DNA of 64,000 bases, from positions 6,613,073 to 6,677,072 of the forward strand of contig JAEMBT020000004.1 in assembly GCA_018873245.2 (NCBI GenBank). Reading direction: 5' to 3'. The DNA is from Archegozetes longisetosus (lineage: Eukaryota > Arthropoda > Arachnida > Sarcoptiformes > Trhypochthoniidae). The first letter of the stretch is position 1, and each line of letters starts with the position of its first letter. The notes under the pieces are model-generated. The model was not told where the DNA came from and did no database searches. It saw nothing but the letters and a program-made list of their open reading frames with translations. This document shows positions 49,355-62,800 of the stretch, piece by piece. The position numbers and the translations under genes were made by a program.

Positions 49355-52300
49355 TCACTCGAGCCCAAATCCTTCAGCATTGGAGATGGCAATGACCAGC
49401 TTTTCTCTTAATGTTGATTTAGTTTTATATCGAGGCATTACGAGCTGATTGAAGCACGTATGAGATATCGGTAACCTATTTCATTGAAACAAGATTTGTA
49501 TCAGTCAATTAAGTTTTATCTATATTGTTTTCATTACATCTCAGTATTGCTATTAAGCGCTGATATCTTGAAAGTCATCTCACTCATTCCATTGATAGGC
49601 ACTCTATCGCTTCCGGTAGCAAATCTTAGAAATTCTTTCTGCATGTCTGAGTTGAATGATTTGACAATATCCCAGAAATCCCTTTAAGAGAAAACAATTG
49701 AAATCCGTTAATTTTAATTTTATAAAACTAATTAGTAATGAATCATCAAAGGACTAAACTTTATAATTGGATCGTCTTCGTGAAAGCCATCATAAACGGT
49801 TACTTTTCTTAATTCCTCCATATCAATGGTAGGACAGCCACAAACTAACATTTCAACTTCCTCTGGTCTTAACATCTATCAAATGAAATAGTGTTTTATG
49901 CTTGAACTTAAATCCAAGTATTCTTACAATTAGAGCATTTGATGCACAAACACTGTGGAATCCCAGATAAAATGCTTTGAATGGTTGGAATATTGCTTTA
50001 TTTAGTACTAGATCCATATATAACTGAACGTATTCTGAAATTTAAAACATTATTACACTTAATTTATTATTATAAATAAGCTAATGGTCAACTTGTACCG
50101 AATCTATTTTCATTTGTTACAGCGATATCTTGTCCGCCTGGTTTCAAAACATGTGTTTTAACTTCCCCGAATTCTTCCACAGAAACCTATTTCATCGGAA
50201 TATTTGAAAGAATTAATTAAAATTAAAGCAAATATTATGCAATGTAGTTGATGATGCGATTCCGTGCTAATTTTTTGAGGAGCGCTTTATTCCGTGATCA
50301 CATATGCAAATTATTAAATCTATTTTGTTAGTGAAAAAGTAAGTTTGACATAAATCTCATATTTTATTCACACAAGTTTGTTCATATTCTATACTCTTTT
50401 ATAATATAATTGAGGCCATAGATCAAAATTCTTTGTATTAAAGCATGAACTAGTTTAGGCGGTTTTTCAGTTTGCATTTCTCCACCTTTCAAAATGATTT
50501 TCAAACTCCAACTCATTAATGATTAAGCCTTTTGTCTTGAATTTCTACAATTCTTGCAAAATGTAGAGCCTCATTGAAATAAATTTAGAATTTACCTGAA
50601 AAGTCATACAAAAGTCTTCTTCAACATTTCCTTCGTAAGCCAGCAATTCTTTGAGACCAACTGCAACATCCTTTAAATCAAAATCAAATTAAATTTTCTA
50701 TTTAGTTCTGGATTAACTATTTAAAAACTTTGGGCAATTTAATCGTTAATTTGAAAAAAGATTTCAAAATTAGTTTAATCTATTTAATTCATTGGTTGAA
50801 TGAGTTTTAGGCGTTAATGTTCGAAGTTTACTAGTGTTAATGTTACTTTTAAAAGTTGCTGTCATCTCTTTTGTTTTGTCAAACAGTTAATCTAAATTAT
50901 CGATGACATGAGAATTCACAGCAGATCATCAACTAAGCAGAATAGTGAGAAGCCAAAAAACGTTTGATTGCTCTCAACTTTTCTATTTAATTGATGCCAT
51001 TGAACAATTCTCGTCTCACTATTACCAACACACCTAGCTTACAGTTGTAAACTTAATAATCTGGGATAGCAACAAGAAAAGTTGAGAGCTATCTCAACTT
51101 CTTCGTCATGGACATCAGTTTGTTGTTAAATTTGATTTTAGTTTTCCTCCTCCACTATACTCAATATTTTATAAGTTTGTTAATATCTTCAATATTTAAC
51201 CTGATGGAAAGCATCTGAAACAATGCGTCACTTCTAGTTGCTATCGAGGATTATTAAGTTCTTAAGTATATACTGTTATTGCAGTTTGCAATTAATGTTT
51301 ATTATAGGAGTAAAACTATTGAGATTAAGTGTTGACATACGGGCATAACTTCAGAGAAATCATCCATTGTTATGTTGCACATTCCAACTGGCGATCGATC
51401 TAACTCTTGAGGTACCACTGGAGGACTTAACAGCTTTTTGAAGCACAGCGTTGGGAAATGAAGATCAAGTATTCTGGTGATTAAAAGCAATCGTCAAAAC
51501 ATTAAGAAAGCAATGATTGTTTTGTTAGTGAGTGTGCAAATTGTCAAGTGCTTCGAATTAAAAGAGGATAAAGGTATATTATTCGTGAGAAACTCTATTA
51601 AACTTTGAAACGTTCACAAGTTTTAAAACTGTTTGAATGAAAAAGTAAAAAACTTTTTGTATTAATGCATTTTTGTTATTTTTTGTCAAATATAGCACAA
51701 TATAACAGTGACCTTAAGTGCATTTTAGTGCAATCATTACGAGTTGGCAACATAAAACTTTATTTAGCCCTAATCGATATGAAACATTCATTGCATTGCT
51801 TTGTGTGCAATAGATTTAGTTGATATAAAAAGATATTAAAGTTGAATAGGCTTAAATCGTTGTTTAAAAAAGGGTCATTTGTCATAATTCTGGTCAGTTT
51901 ACTTAGTGATACGCTCAAAGTCTGAACTGAATTGAAAAATGAACAAAACGTAAAATGAAAGCTATAATTGCTGAAAAATGAGATAAAATAGAGCCATTTC
52001 ACTACAACGATTATAATTGATAATTAATTTTTGTAAAACAACTCGTGTTCTAGTTTAGCTACTCTTGTTATTGCAACATTAAGTTACGGGTCACTAACTT
52101 AAATGATGATAAAAAACTTCAATGTATTATCGTTGAGTGTAATTTGCAATAATTCTAAATGGATAATAAAATTAAGTATTCATTCATTTCATTCATTCCT
52201 ATACATCATATGACTGGCCCTTTCTTTAGATAACGATTTAATTTGTTTTATGAATCAATTTTTGAATTACATTGAATTGTAAACTGCGAGTCCCATCAAC

Positions 52301-55300
52301 TATCAAAAGAGATTAGCAGTAGTTAAGGATATAAACGGAATCGAGTAGAATGGAATAGATTATTAAATTAAAATAATGAAAAAGCAAAGGATACGACTCC
52401 TATCAGATTATATTCTCGAAGATTGCCCATTTGCGCTGTACTGAACCAATAGCAGCGAGCCTTACTGTGATAGACGAACATCCCTGAAATTTATATGCCA
52501 ACATTCAAATTTCATTTAATTTCACTTTATAATCAAAATCATCCCCCACTCCACTTCAACTATCTAATCTTAATATTACTAAAACTAATTAGTTACCATA
52601 GTCCTGATGAAATATTTGTCTTATTAATAGTAAGAACCACTCTTTGGTTAGTCCTCCCATGTCAAGTCCTGGTTCTCCAACAAATGTCACTTTCAGCTTC
52701 TTCTTGAGGTCATTTTGTTTTCTAGCAATCTTTTTTACAGATAAGATTTTGAATTAAATTGATTTATTGTGACAATGTTCTAAGTCTAGGCAATCGACTC
52801 AATGTGTTCAATTGATGACAAAGTAATTGGCGCACTCATGCAAAACCCACTGGAATTTGTCTGTTTGGAAAACTTTATTTTCAAGCTTTTTTCTTACAAT
52901 TACAAAGTTTGTAGAATGGGATCAAGTTAAAATCACGTTGGTGTTACTCAAAAGCGTTGGTGTGACGCAAAGATCAAATGCTTTAATGAATAAGTGAGGC
53001 TAAAGCTAGGAATTTAGTGAAAAAGCTTAGGCACAGTAAAAAACTGATTTTGTCAAGTATAGTCTGCTATTTCTCGTAAATACAAGTGATTTCGATTATT
53101 CGATCACGTTTTTTATGTGTTTTTGTAAAATGTAATGCTAGACCTACTCATTGCTATTGTTAGAGAAAGTTAAATGTGAATGTTTTATTCGAATCGATTA
53201 ATATTTGTGTCAGAATAACAAACTTCAATAGTGTAGCACATGCTTAGAAGGTGAACTTCAAACTATTGAAACCTTTGTTCAACTTAGATTTATCGATTAA
53301 TTGTAGTACGAGTCTGACATAAAGTTAAGTTTCCTAAGGGTTGTTGAGTAATAGAAAAAACGTTCTCCTCTAATTGGGTGATCATTAGCAACAGCAATAG
53401 CTGTGAAACTTAGCTCCACGTAGAATCAAATAGTTCTATTATTACTATTTTTTTATTATATTTTCTATCTTATAAACTGCTGCCAGCATAATTTACTTAT
53501 ACTTTAGGGTAAACACAAAACGTTCAATTTTATAGAAGTGTTTTCTAGCAAACTTAAAATAGAAAACCTCTTACTCTATTTTTATATTAACCCTATCTCA
53601 TTCCAAACTAAGCGCATCTCATTACTTCAAGTTACTTTACCTCGTTTAGTGAATCTGATACAAGATTGGATCTCCGAATGTTCAAGTTTAAGAAGAATAC
53701 GTCTATGTCTGCCACTTGTTGGTGTATTGCACGATTAAGTAGACTTTGCTACAAAACAATACATAATCAAAATTACAACCTCTCAATATTGAACTACTAG
53801 CTGTTTCATCAAATCACAGTTAGACACTAAATTTACTAAAGTTATTGATTGAGTCTACTAATAAGAACTCACCCTTGCATTCAATATCATCTGCTGTTCG
53901 GAATCTCTTTGAAGAACTGAAAAAATGGAAAAAAATTAGAAAAGACAATGGAAGTGATAACTATTGAAAATAAATATAGTGTAACTAATCTAAAGAAGTA
54001 TCTCTCACTAGTTTTCTTTGCAACAATGCTCAATACAAAGGGATACTGGCAATACGAAAATCTATAATGAATTAAGAAGTTATCAACAATCTGTTTGATT
54101 AATAGTTTGATAATTTGATTAGTAGTTTTAATTCTTGCCTATTGCTTTTAGATGGATTTTGCCATCTATAGTACTCAGACATAAGATTGATGTGGTCTAA
54201 GGCATAGTTGTAGAATTCGGTATAATTGATCAAATTAGGCATACTTTTGTTATTAGCCGCATCTATACGTGTGTCAGATTATATTATTTAAATTATTAGC
54301 AAAGTCTAGTTGTGTATTATATCAATCATTATTTCTTACTTAACAATGCAAGAACACGAGTTGCACAAGGGATCCAAAAACGGCTCTTGTTAATTGACGG
54401 TAATTTATGACGATTTGCCGGTGGAAACTCACGGATTGTAATAAACTGCAAAAGCCGCTTAACGAGTGATCTCAGCCTTTCAGGCTCTGAACTATAATAA
54501 TTTGAACGAACAAATGGTTGTAGTTTATAATTGGTTGTGAATGTGATACGGGATCAAAGTACTATTGGGGTGCATCTAAGCTTTTAAAAAAGTTGACATT
54601 TTGCTTGTCTCAACAGTAAGAGAGATGAAAGTATTGAACCATTTTGACTAATATTACTGTCAAACTAATTTATCGCTCAGTTTAATGTTTAAAATAATAG
54701 TAAATCAATTAGTATAACTGAAAGGTAAATAAATAATTGAAATCTGACAAGTTGAAAACAGAGTCTTACGTGCGAGGCAAGTTTGAAAAAAGAAACTTAA
54801 TTTTCAAATATTAAAGTAAAAGTTTGTGTTTATTTATTTAATATTTTCCGCATTGGAACTTACTTTGAAAACCAGTGGATTAGTAATTGATGATCTCCAC
54901 TACTAATATTTACAATACGTTTGAGCAAATGGGCAAAAACGCTATACGATGACTGATTGCTAAATATAGGATTCTGCGGACAAAATGAGAAAACTTTTAC
55001 AATTTGATCACTGCTTTCATAAAATATCTCCTCAACTCACTTGTAACAAAATAAATAATGCACGACACTCATCCTTCGCTTTAAGCCTAGCATAACAAAG
55101 ATAGAGTCAACTTCATATCAACTGTTGCTCTAAGTATTTAGTTTTACTATTCAATCAAATATCACCTACTGGTCACTTGAAGTGAGAGACGCTATAACGC
55201 CTTTAAGAACTGCTTTACTTATAAATGAAGGCTTTGATAAAAAATTAAAGTCAAATTAATAGTTAAATCAAGTGAAAAATCTTCTCTTACGAGATCATTG

Positions 55301-58057
55301 AGCTCATCGTAAACTGTAAATAGGAGTTCACTTTTTATTTCTGGATCATTCAGTTTGGCACCTTCTTGATCGGCATTTTCTTTGAAAACAGCATTTATTT
55401 CCACATAAGAACTGAAACTTTTCTCATAAAAATCATGCAATGAAGTATAATCTGCGCTTTCACTGGCCAGCTTTAATTGATTTCTATAATTTATGAGATA
55501 TAAACTAAAGATTTTGCGACTCAGTCATGAATTATTACTTGAATTCTTCAACAGTTTTTTCTCGTTTCGGGTAGTGAATAGAATTAGATAGAAACTTGTT
55601 GCCATACGACAACTCTGAGTCTTCTAGAGCTCTCTTTATGAAATCAGGTGTCTTTGAGTTGTTTCTCATACCGAAGTTTGATAACTGCCTTCCTTCTGAA
55701 AAATCAGAAGAATCATCGAGCGCGTGATTCGATCGAGTGCCATGAATCGGAGGTAACGTTAAATACAAATTAGTAGCTCCGTCCTCTGCAGTCGGACGGA
55801 ATAATAAGCCAGTTATGTAGGTATGAATAACACCTATATAAATGTTCAACAAACCAATCAAACATCAATTTAACGTCGAATATTGTCCAGTGATTTATAG
55901 AAAAAATATTTAACAAATGTCTTAAATAAATTGCCAATTATTACCCAATCCATCTGTTATAAGGGGACCAAAGCCTGTCACTCGTAGAATTGGTCGATGA
56001 GAGTCCTTCAGGAAACAATGTAAAATAAGTTTTTCGTTTCATTCAATTTTTATTTCAAGTTTTAGTTCAGTAATGATTTACATTGAAGTACTAGTTGTTT
56101 AAGATAATGATGCTTTACTTCGGAACCAGTGCAGTATTGTTGTAATAACACTTGATAATTTTAAGTTTGGGTTAGGTCTGCTTTCTTCAGCGTTACGTAG
56201 TTTTAAGTTGACTTGGACACAAGCGTCATTTGAAACAATACTACACTTATCTAGAATTAAAGTCTATAAGACTATGAGGGTTTTAATGTCCTAACACTGT
56301 TGTTGTATTTGTCGCAGACTTAGGCCTACTTTTATTTAGCGGTTAGGAATATAGCAAATCAGCTCTGACAACGAGTTAGCGAATATAAGCTGGATATACC
56401 TTATTTTTAAGTGTAACTAACGAGTGTTATACTTAAGAATGGTTGGGTTATATGATCGCGAGATGCAACATCTTTTAAGCTAAAACAAGTATATTAGATT
56501 TTACAGTATTCAGTATAAACTATCATCTTTTGGAATGTATAATTTATATTTGTGAGTCAAGAAGTTAAAGTTTATTGTCTAGAAAATATATTCTGCATTA
56601 ATATTAATCGTATATAGAATATGAATGAATGAATTGTTTTCAATCTCAATAAAAACAAAGTCTGAATGCAATCAAACGAACAGAAGAGTCAATTTAGGGA
56701 ATGAAAATTTTTTATTGATTAGCATTCATATAACCATGAAAAGTAGTAACTAGGTTTTAGATTTTATAGCACCATTTGGCAATTTTTTTTATATTAGGGA
56801 AGAATTAATATCTTCATAAACAATAGAAGCTGAAGTATAAAATTGTAAACTTCTAAGCTTCAAGCAAATTTGGCTTGTTGCGTAAAATCAACATGAGTTG
56901 AGTGATAGAAAAAATTGACTTCAGTTTTTTAACCTCTGTTCAAAATCGAAGATGTATTAAACGTTTGTAAATACTGTATATGTCACGACTAGAGCTGTCA
57001 CTTTGTCGGAAATTCAAGTTTTTTCTATAGCTTAAACTATCGGAAACTAAAAATTAAGTGCCAATCATGAACTAATGAGAAAAATAAGGCAATATTCAAG
57101 TTTCGAAAAGTTCAAAGATTCACACTTTTTCTTTATCCCCCGAATTTTTTAATCTTTCTGATTTTATCCAGTTTTGATTGAGAACTATGATATACCTTAT
57201 TAAAGAGTGCAATCTTTTTCAGCCATCAACCTTTATCTACTGAAGATTCGAGACTTCACAGTTTTTACAAAAAGATTACAACAAAACTTTCTATTATCTA
57301 GTTCCATCAAAAAGTGTGGTCAATGCGTAAGTAAGCGTGAGTCCTGAGTGACTAAGTGAAATAATTAAAAAACTGAATCAAAAGTGAAAATAAGTCTTAA
57401 AATTTGTTGAGACAAATATTGGAAGTTTTCTTGTTTCTGCTTTTATTTTACGACTTAATTTACAGTAGTTTCAATAGAAAAAAGTGATGGCTTTAGTAAT
57501 GACCTAAATGGTGGCGTTTTATGAACTAGATGTTTGAAATGTTAAAAAATGAATTATTCAAAGCATATATCCTCTGTTACTGCACGGATGAGCCGTTAGT
57601 TGCACTCTCTTTAGCTCTCAAATTAATGGCTGATTGTCGCTCTTCTACCTCTAAACTAAACCTTTTGAAATGAGATTGAGTTCTCTAAACAAGATAAACT
57701 ATAGTTCCAATTGATTCAGTCAAATAATATGAGAAATAATAATAATAATAACAAAAGAGAAAGAAAAGTATTTGAAGAGTAGACAATTGGTTTGAAAGGA
57801 TTATTTATAAGTATACTTACAATTCTTGGTAAATGAAGCGTATCTTCCTGTGAAGTATCCCTGATCGTAGAGCCTGTCCTCAAATTGATGTTTAAATCAA
57901 CGTTTGGATCGTAAAAATTGCCACAGAAGGGACACATAGATCGCTGTCTGTTTGGAGTTATAGTAATACGACATGAGGGACATGTCAGGTTCACATTAGA
58001 CGAGGAGCTGGAAGAAAACTCAGACGTGACATAGTCGTCATCAGCAGTTAAATCCAT
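49355..58057 (-). CDS. HECTD2: HECTD2-type HECT E3 ubiquitin ligase
   Basis: Transfers ubiquitin from E2 to substrates through a catalytic Cys. Twenty-two exons join to 838 residues: 57821-58057, 55945-56005, 55539-55833, 55291-55483, 55170-55231, 55041-55086, 54864-54973, 54340-54491, 54139-54262, 54009-54061, 53873-53916, 53636-53748, 52597-52721, 52395-52483, 52271-52299, 51341-51473, 50596-50670, 50099-50186, 49928-50034, 49760-49875, 49538-49681 and 49355-49475. HECTD2 hallmarks: SLHDFYEKSFSS, 'FSYCQYPFVLSIVAKK', 'LKKKLKVTFVGEPGLDMGGL', 'FKKLLSPPVVP', 'LAYEGNVEEDF' and a C-lobe LPISHTCFNQ with active Cys806 (codon 49454-49456) and terminal NAEGFGLE. The N-terminus has a CPSC...CPFC zinc-ribbon-like pair, which I do not recall in human HECTD2. 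One intron is GC-AG and one exon is 29 nt. Intron 1 (56006-57820) shows nothing coding. Confidence 0.93.
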
Positions 58058-59892
58058 CGAACAAGTATTATTCTTCTCTCCAACTAGGTAGTTAGTCTTG
58101 TGGAGGTCTAGAAATTGGACATAAGAGATAGTTGCGTATAGCGTATTGTTTTATAATACGATTGTGATGTTTCAGACCATCACTTATGAGATAAGTTTAA
58201 TTTGAAATTTTGTCTGCATAGCAACGGGCGTAGAGTTACCAAAACAAAATTATTTATTATTACAATCCTATTCTCTCTATTAAATGCTAGAGTTTTGTAG
58301 AATACATTATCCAAATATGTTTTTTCCTAACATTTTGCCTCTACAGATCTTTAGCTTAATTTGTATATCAATTTGACGTCTACTTTGTTCTACAAACAGT
58401 AATCATTTATTAATTGGTAGTAATCCTTATCGATCTCTTCAATAATTTTTGCTTAGCTAACATTGAAATTTGGTTTATTTAATACTTTTTCCCAACTAAT
58501 TATTATAATTACACACAAAATTGTCCTTCAAATTGATTGAATAATAATTAAGGGTGGTTTGAAAAATATTGTTAAATATGATTAATAGATCAATAAATTT
58601 GCAATCATCAGTTTTATCCATTGAGAACGAGCACTTTATCTTCAACAACTTAATCACCATACTCTTTTAAATCTAAACTATTTTCTTTTATTTGTTCAAC
58701 TTTGTTGTCATTGAATTTGTCAACTGAAAAACTGGTGCCGGCCACACTATCTTTCAACTTGAAAAATTATGATTTTCTCAAGTTGCGAGAAGTGAGAGCT
58801 TGTAAATTGTCGAGTATACAAAAAACCAAACAGTCTTTATGAGAGGATGTAAAGAAACAGTTTTTAGGTATTCATCAATTGACCATCTACAACTTTTGGT
58901 CATATGTAAATCATAACCAAAGATCAACGAATATATATGAGAATCGTGTGCATAAAACTTGTTGGATGAAATTCTTAATAAGATTTGAATAGTGAAAAGT
59001 TACGACTCGAAATGAATTTCATGAGCCTTTAGAAATTTACCCATTTGATCTCATTTTAAAATCCAATATAAATTCTTATACCGTTTCCAATAACTCTTCA
59101 TACTGACTAGTGTTGTGAGGTGTAGGATTAGTAAAACTCTTATTTCTTACTTTAGCTTTAGCAATGATATCAATAAACTAAAGTTCAAAGGTCATCAAAC
59201 TTTATGTGCAATTTAAGGCTAAACTACTTATTTCGAATGTTCTAAAATTACATTGTATGTCACATAATCTCTACCTTGTAAGAGTATTATCAAAGTTTGA
59301 TTACGCACTTTAGATTGCTTCAATATATTAATGAAAATATGTAATAAATTATAAAGACAATAGCGGAGTACTTCTCTGTCAATAAAGTTGTGCGTCTGTC
59401 AAATGCCTTCGATCAGATCGAAACGATTCGATTAAAGTAAAACATCAGTACACGAATGTTTCGGTGTGATAAAAACCTTTAACAGATTTAGGAGAATAAG
59501 TGAATCTCAGTCTGAATCTAATTGGGTGCAAAAGTGATTCTGAAGAAACCTAAGTTTATCAGTTGATCGCTTAGAAGCAATACTTTATGGTTGTTTAGTG
59601 TGTGTCAGTGAAAGCTATTTATTATATTTATATCCGTTTGTGTCGAGTAATTCTAATGAACTGAATGCGCGTATGTTTTCAAACTTTATTTTGCAACAGA
59701 TTCAGCGCAGAAATGAAAGATTCTGAGGGATCGATAGAAGAATGTGGTTGTTTTCGAGTTAACACAACTGTATGTCAGTCGAAATTGCGTCCTCAATAAG
59801 AAAACACGCCTATCACTCACTCCAGATTAATCCTTATTTTATTGTTTGTTTTGCTTTTTTAATCACTTAATCTAATCATAACTTCGGAATCT
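58058..59892. other. Intergenic region between HECTD2 and the KChIP-like gene
   Basis: About 1.8 kb between two divergent genes. An ATG at 59715 opens a 28-codon frame (MKDSEGSIEECGCFR...) that could be a 5' exon, but its donor phase does not fit the next exon, so I do not call it. Nothing else recognised. Confidence 0.35.
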
Positions 59893-62800
59893 ATGGAAGA
59901 GAGACGTGAGTCACGAAAGTGTTCGTTTCGCATTGCAGGGCCTCCTCGCGAAAGCTTAGGAGAATTGTGCAAATGCACCAAATTTACTAAAAGAGAAATT
60001 CAACTCATGTACAGAACATTCAAACAGGTAAGATAAATAATAGTCAATCATATGCTAACTAATCACATGAAACCAATCTATTGGTACTTTATTTGTGCAC
60101 TTCTAGCTAATAGCAATTATAAAATATGAATAGTTAATTAATTAATTGATTAGAGGAACTCAATTTTGAAATTGTTGTGTAAAGAAAACTTGAGAGCAAA
60201 CAAGTTTCACTTTGTTTATCATATAATAAGACCAAAATCTAGTAATATGTACAGGTATTTAACTGAAAAGAGCACACCATTATCTGTTGACACTGAACGT
60301 TGACGCTCGAAAATGTTCACAACCCTGTTACAGATCTCAATTTAATGCATTGATTTTTATCAAAGTTGAGATATGCGTTATTTTGCTGAACTGAGCCAAT
60401 CAAAAACGTCTAAATTTGATGCAGCCCAAAATTCATTATCAATTAAATAAATGAAATTTTGAGGACACGACAAAAATGTTAAATAAACATAAAAGCTATT
60501 AAATAGGCTTCTCCTATGCTGGTACTTAATTAGGATTATTTCCGTTAATCGTCATTATTGCCATATTTTTCTCTCTAACTTCAAGCGAATCCGGTTTTAT
60601 AGAAAAATCTTTAGCAATTAATAATATAAATTAAAAATGGACACCAAACGATCGAAAGTGTTTTCTATGTGATGAATAATAAATATATGAAATTAAGAAA
60701 GATCTTAATTTTAAGCCATTTCAAATTGTGTACATTTGTCTCAATTGCCACTTAGCAAAATGCAACTTTTCAACAATTCAAATTTCAAATATTCATTTTT
60801 CTCTTAATGTTCTAAAAGCAAAGTTTATAAAAGTTAGTAAAACTTCCATCTCAAAAAATAGAAATGTAATTCTTTGAAGCTTTTAGAATAATTTGATGAG
60901 CTATATATTGAAAATTTGCATAAAAATACAGTATCACTAATGGAATGAAGACAGGAAGCAACAAGTACTTAAATATTCAGTCTATTCTCAAATGGTTTTT
61001 CACTTTATATTGGTGTATAACTTCTCGTATAAACTTGTTCAGTTACTAATTAGTTGTTTGAAAAATGGCTAAATTTTCTAAAATCATTAAAAGCACGATG
61101 AAGAAAAATTGTCTTCCAGATGACAACTTGGAGTAAAATATTGCATATCTAAGCATACTATGAGACATGTTTATATTAGATTCAAATAAATGAATAATTT
61201 TCACCAATACGAAGCTATAAGTTATCACTCTATAATAAGTAATGTATGGGTAAAACTGTCTGAGCATTTGACAAAGAATCGAGAAATTGTTAAGATAAAT
61301 GAGAGTAACTCCCAATAGAAATGTATAGCTTCAACATTTTGGTATAGTTGCTATTTAGCACGCAATATTAGTAGATGCTATTTCACCATTGTCTGGATAT
61401 TTTAATTATTAATTATTTAATTTACTTGCCATTAATTGAAGTTCAATGCGTAATACTTACCGTAACATTAGTCCTTTAATATATGCACACTTTCACCGAT
61501 AAAAACATGTAGAATTCAGCTAAGGAATAGTTGAATGGAAGTATTCATTTCGGTTTATGTTTCCATCGATCATTAATATAAATTTATGAAAATTTACTCA
61601 AAAAATATTGAGAAAATAGAACATATTTATTTAATTTGATTCAACTATTATAGGATTGTCCGACCGGCCTACTTCAAGAAGATACTTTCAGAGACATATT
61701 TGCAAGATTTTTTCCATATGGCAGTGAGTATATCACTATCCCATAGCATTATTAAAACATTTCTTTATTTCAACCCTCAGTCAATTAGTACTCATAGAAT
61801 TGAAGTTTAAGGTAGTTTGTAATCGTGTTTATGTGTGAGCCTTTGGTTGAGCAATAGCGTTTAGAACATTTATTTGTTGGCGTGGGTCTATGTGTTGTGT
61901 ATTAACTGATTTAGTTCTTATGATTTAATAGCGCAGACTTGCAGTGTTTGTTTAAGTGACTTTCCTTTCAAAAAGACTATGCTTTACAGTCAAGTACAAC
62001 AATTGTCGATTGTAAAGAAGTGTTGTTAAGTAAATAAGCAAAATTCTAGATATCTAAGATTCACATAATTTTCTACTTTCATTTGCTGTTTTTTTCTTTA
62101 AGAATGTGTTCGTTTTCCACATTTTTCAGTTATATCTCACATTCAATATTCTTATCACACCTAAAACTCAATGCGTTGACTATTGCAGACGTGAACCTTT
62201 ACGCTCATTATGTCTTCAAAACTTTTGACCAAAATAGAAACGAAGCCATAACTTTTAAGGTAAAAAAGAGATTTCGAAGAGAGTATTGAATATAAATTGA
62301 ATAAGAATACAATATTATTGAAGGACTTTCTTCAGTGGTTGTCTCTTTTGTGTCACGGGTCGAAGCAAGAGAAGTTAAAATGGGCATTTCGTTTATATGA
62401 TATTAACCAGGACGGCTTTATAACACGTAAAGAGCTGAGTGATATTCTTTGCTCAATATATGCTCTCATTGGCAGGCGTACTTCTCCTGCTATCGATGAG
62501 AGGACTTTGCGAGACCACTGCGATCGCACTTTTCAGGTAAATTATTCTCAAGAGCCTTCATTTTCTATAATGCTTACCGAACTCACTTTACTCTCAATGA
62601 TAAATTGGGTTTTGGGGAATATTCGCTTTTGGGGATTAAACCATTCGAGTGAGTGATTGCGAGAGTGCCATCAAATTCATCTCATTCATAATGTATTTCT
62701 ATGCTTTACCAGTTTTTTTCGTGTTCAGCTCGAGAGTTAGCCGACACCATTTTTTACATAATTATACCAACAATTCTTCTCCACTCCTATTCAATATTGA

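Noticed and set aside
52495..52738. Plus-strand open frames over 52495-53738
   Set aside because: They are shadows of the HECTD2 exons on the minus strand.
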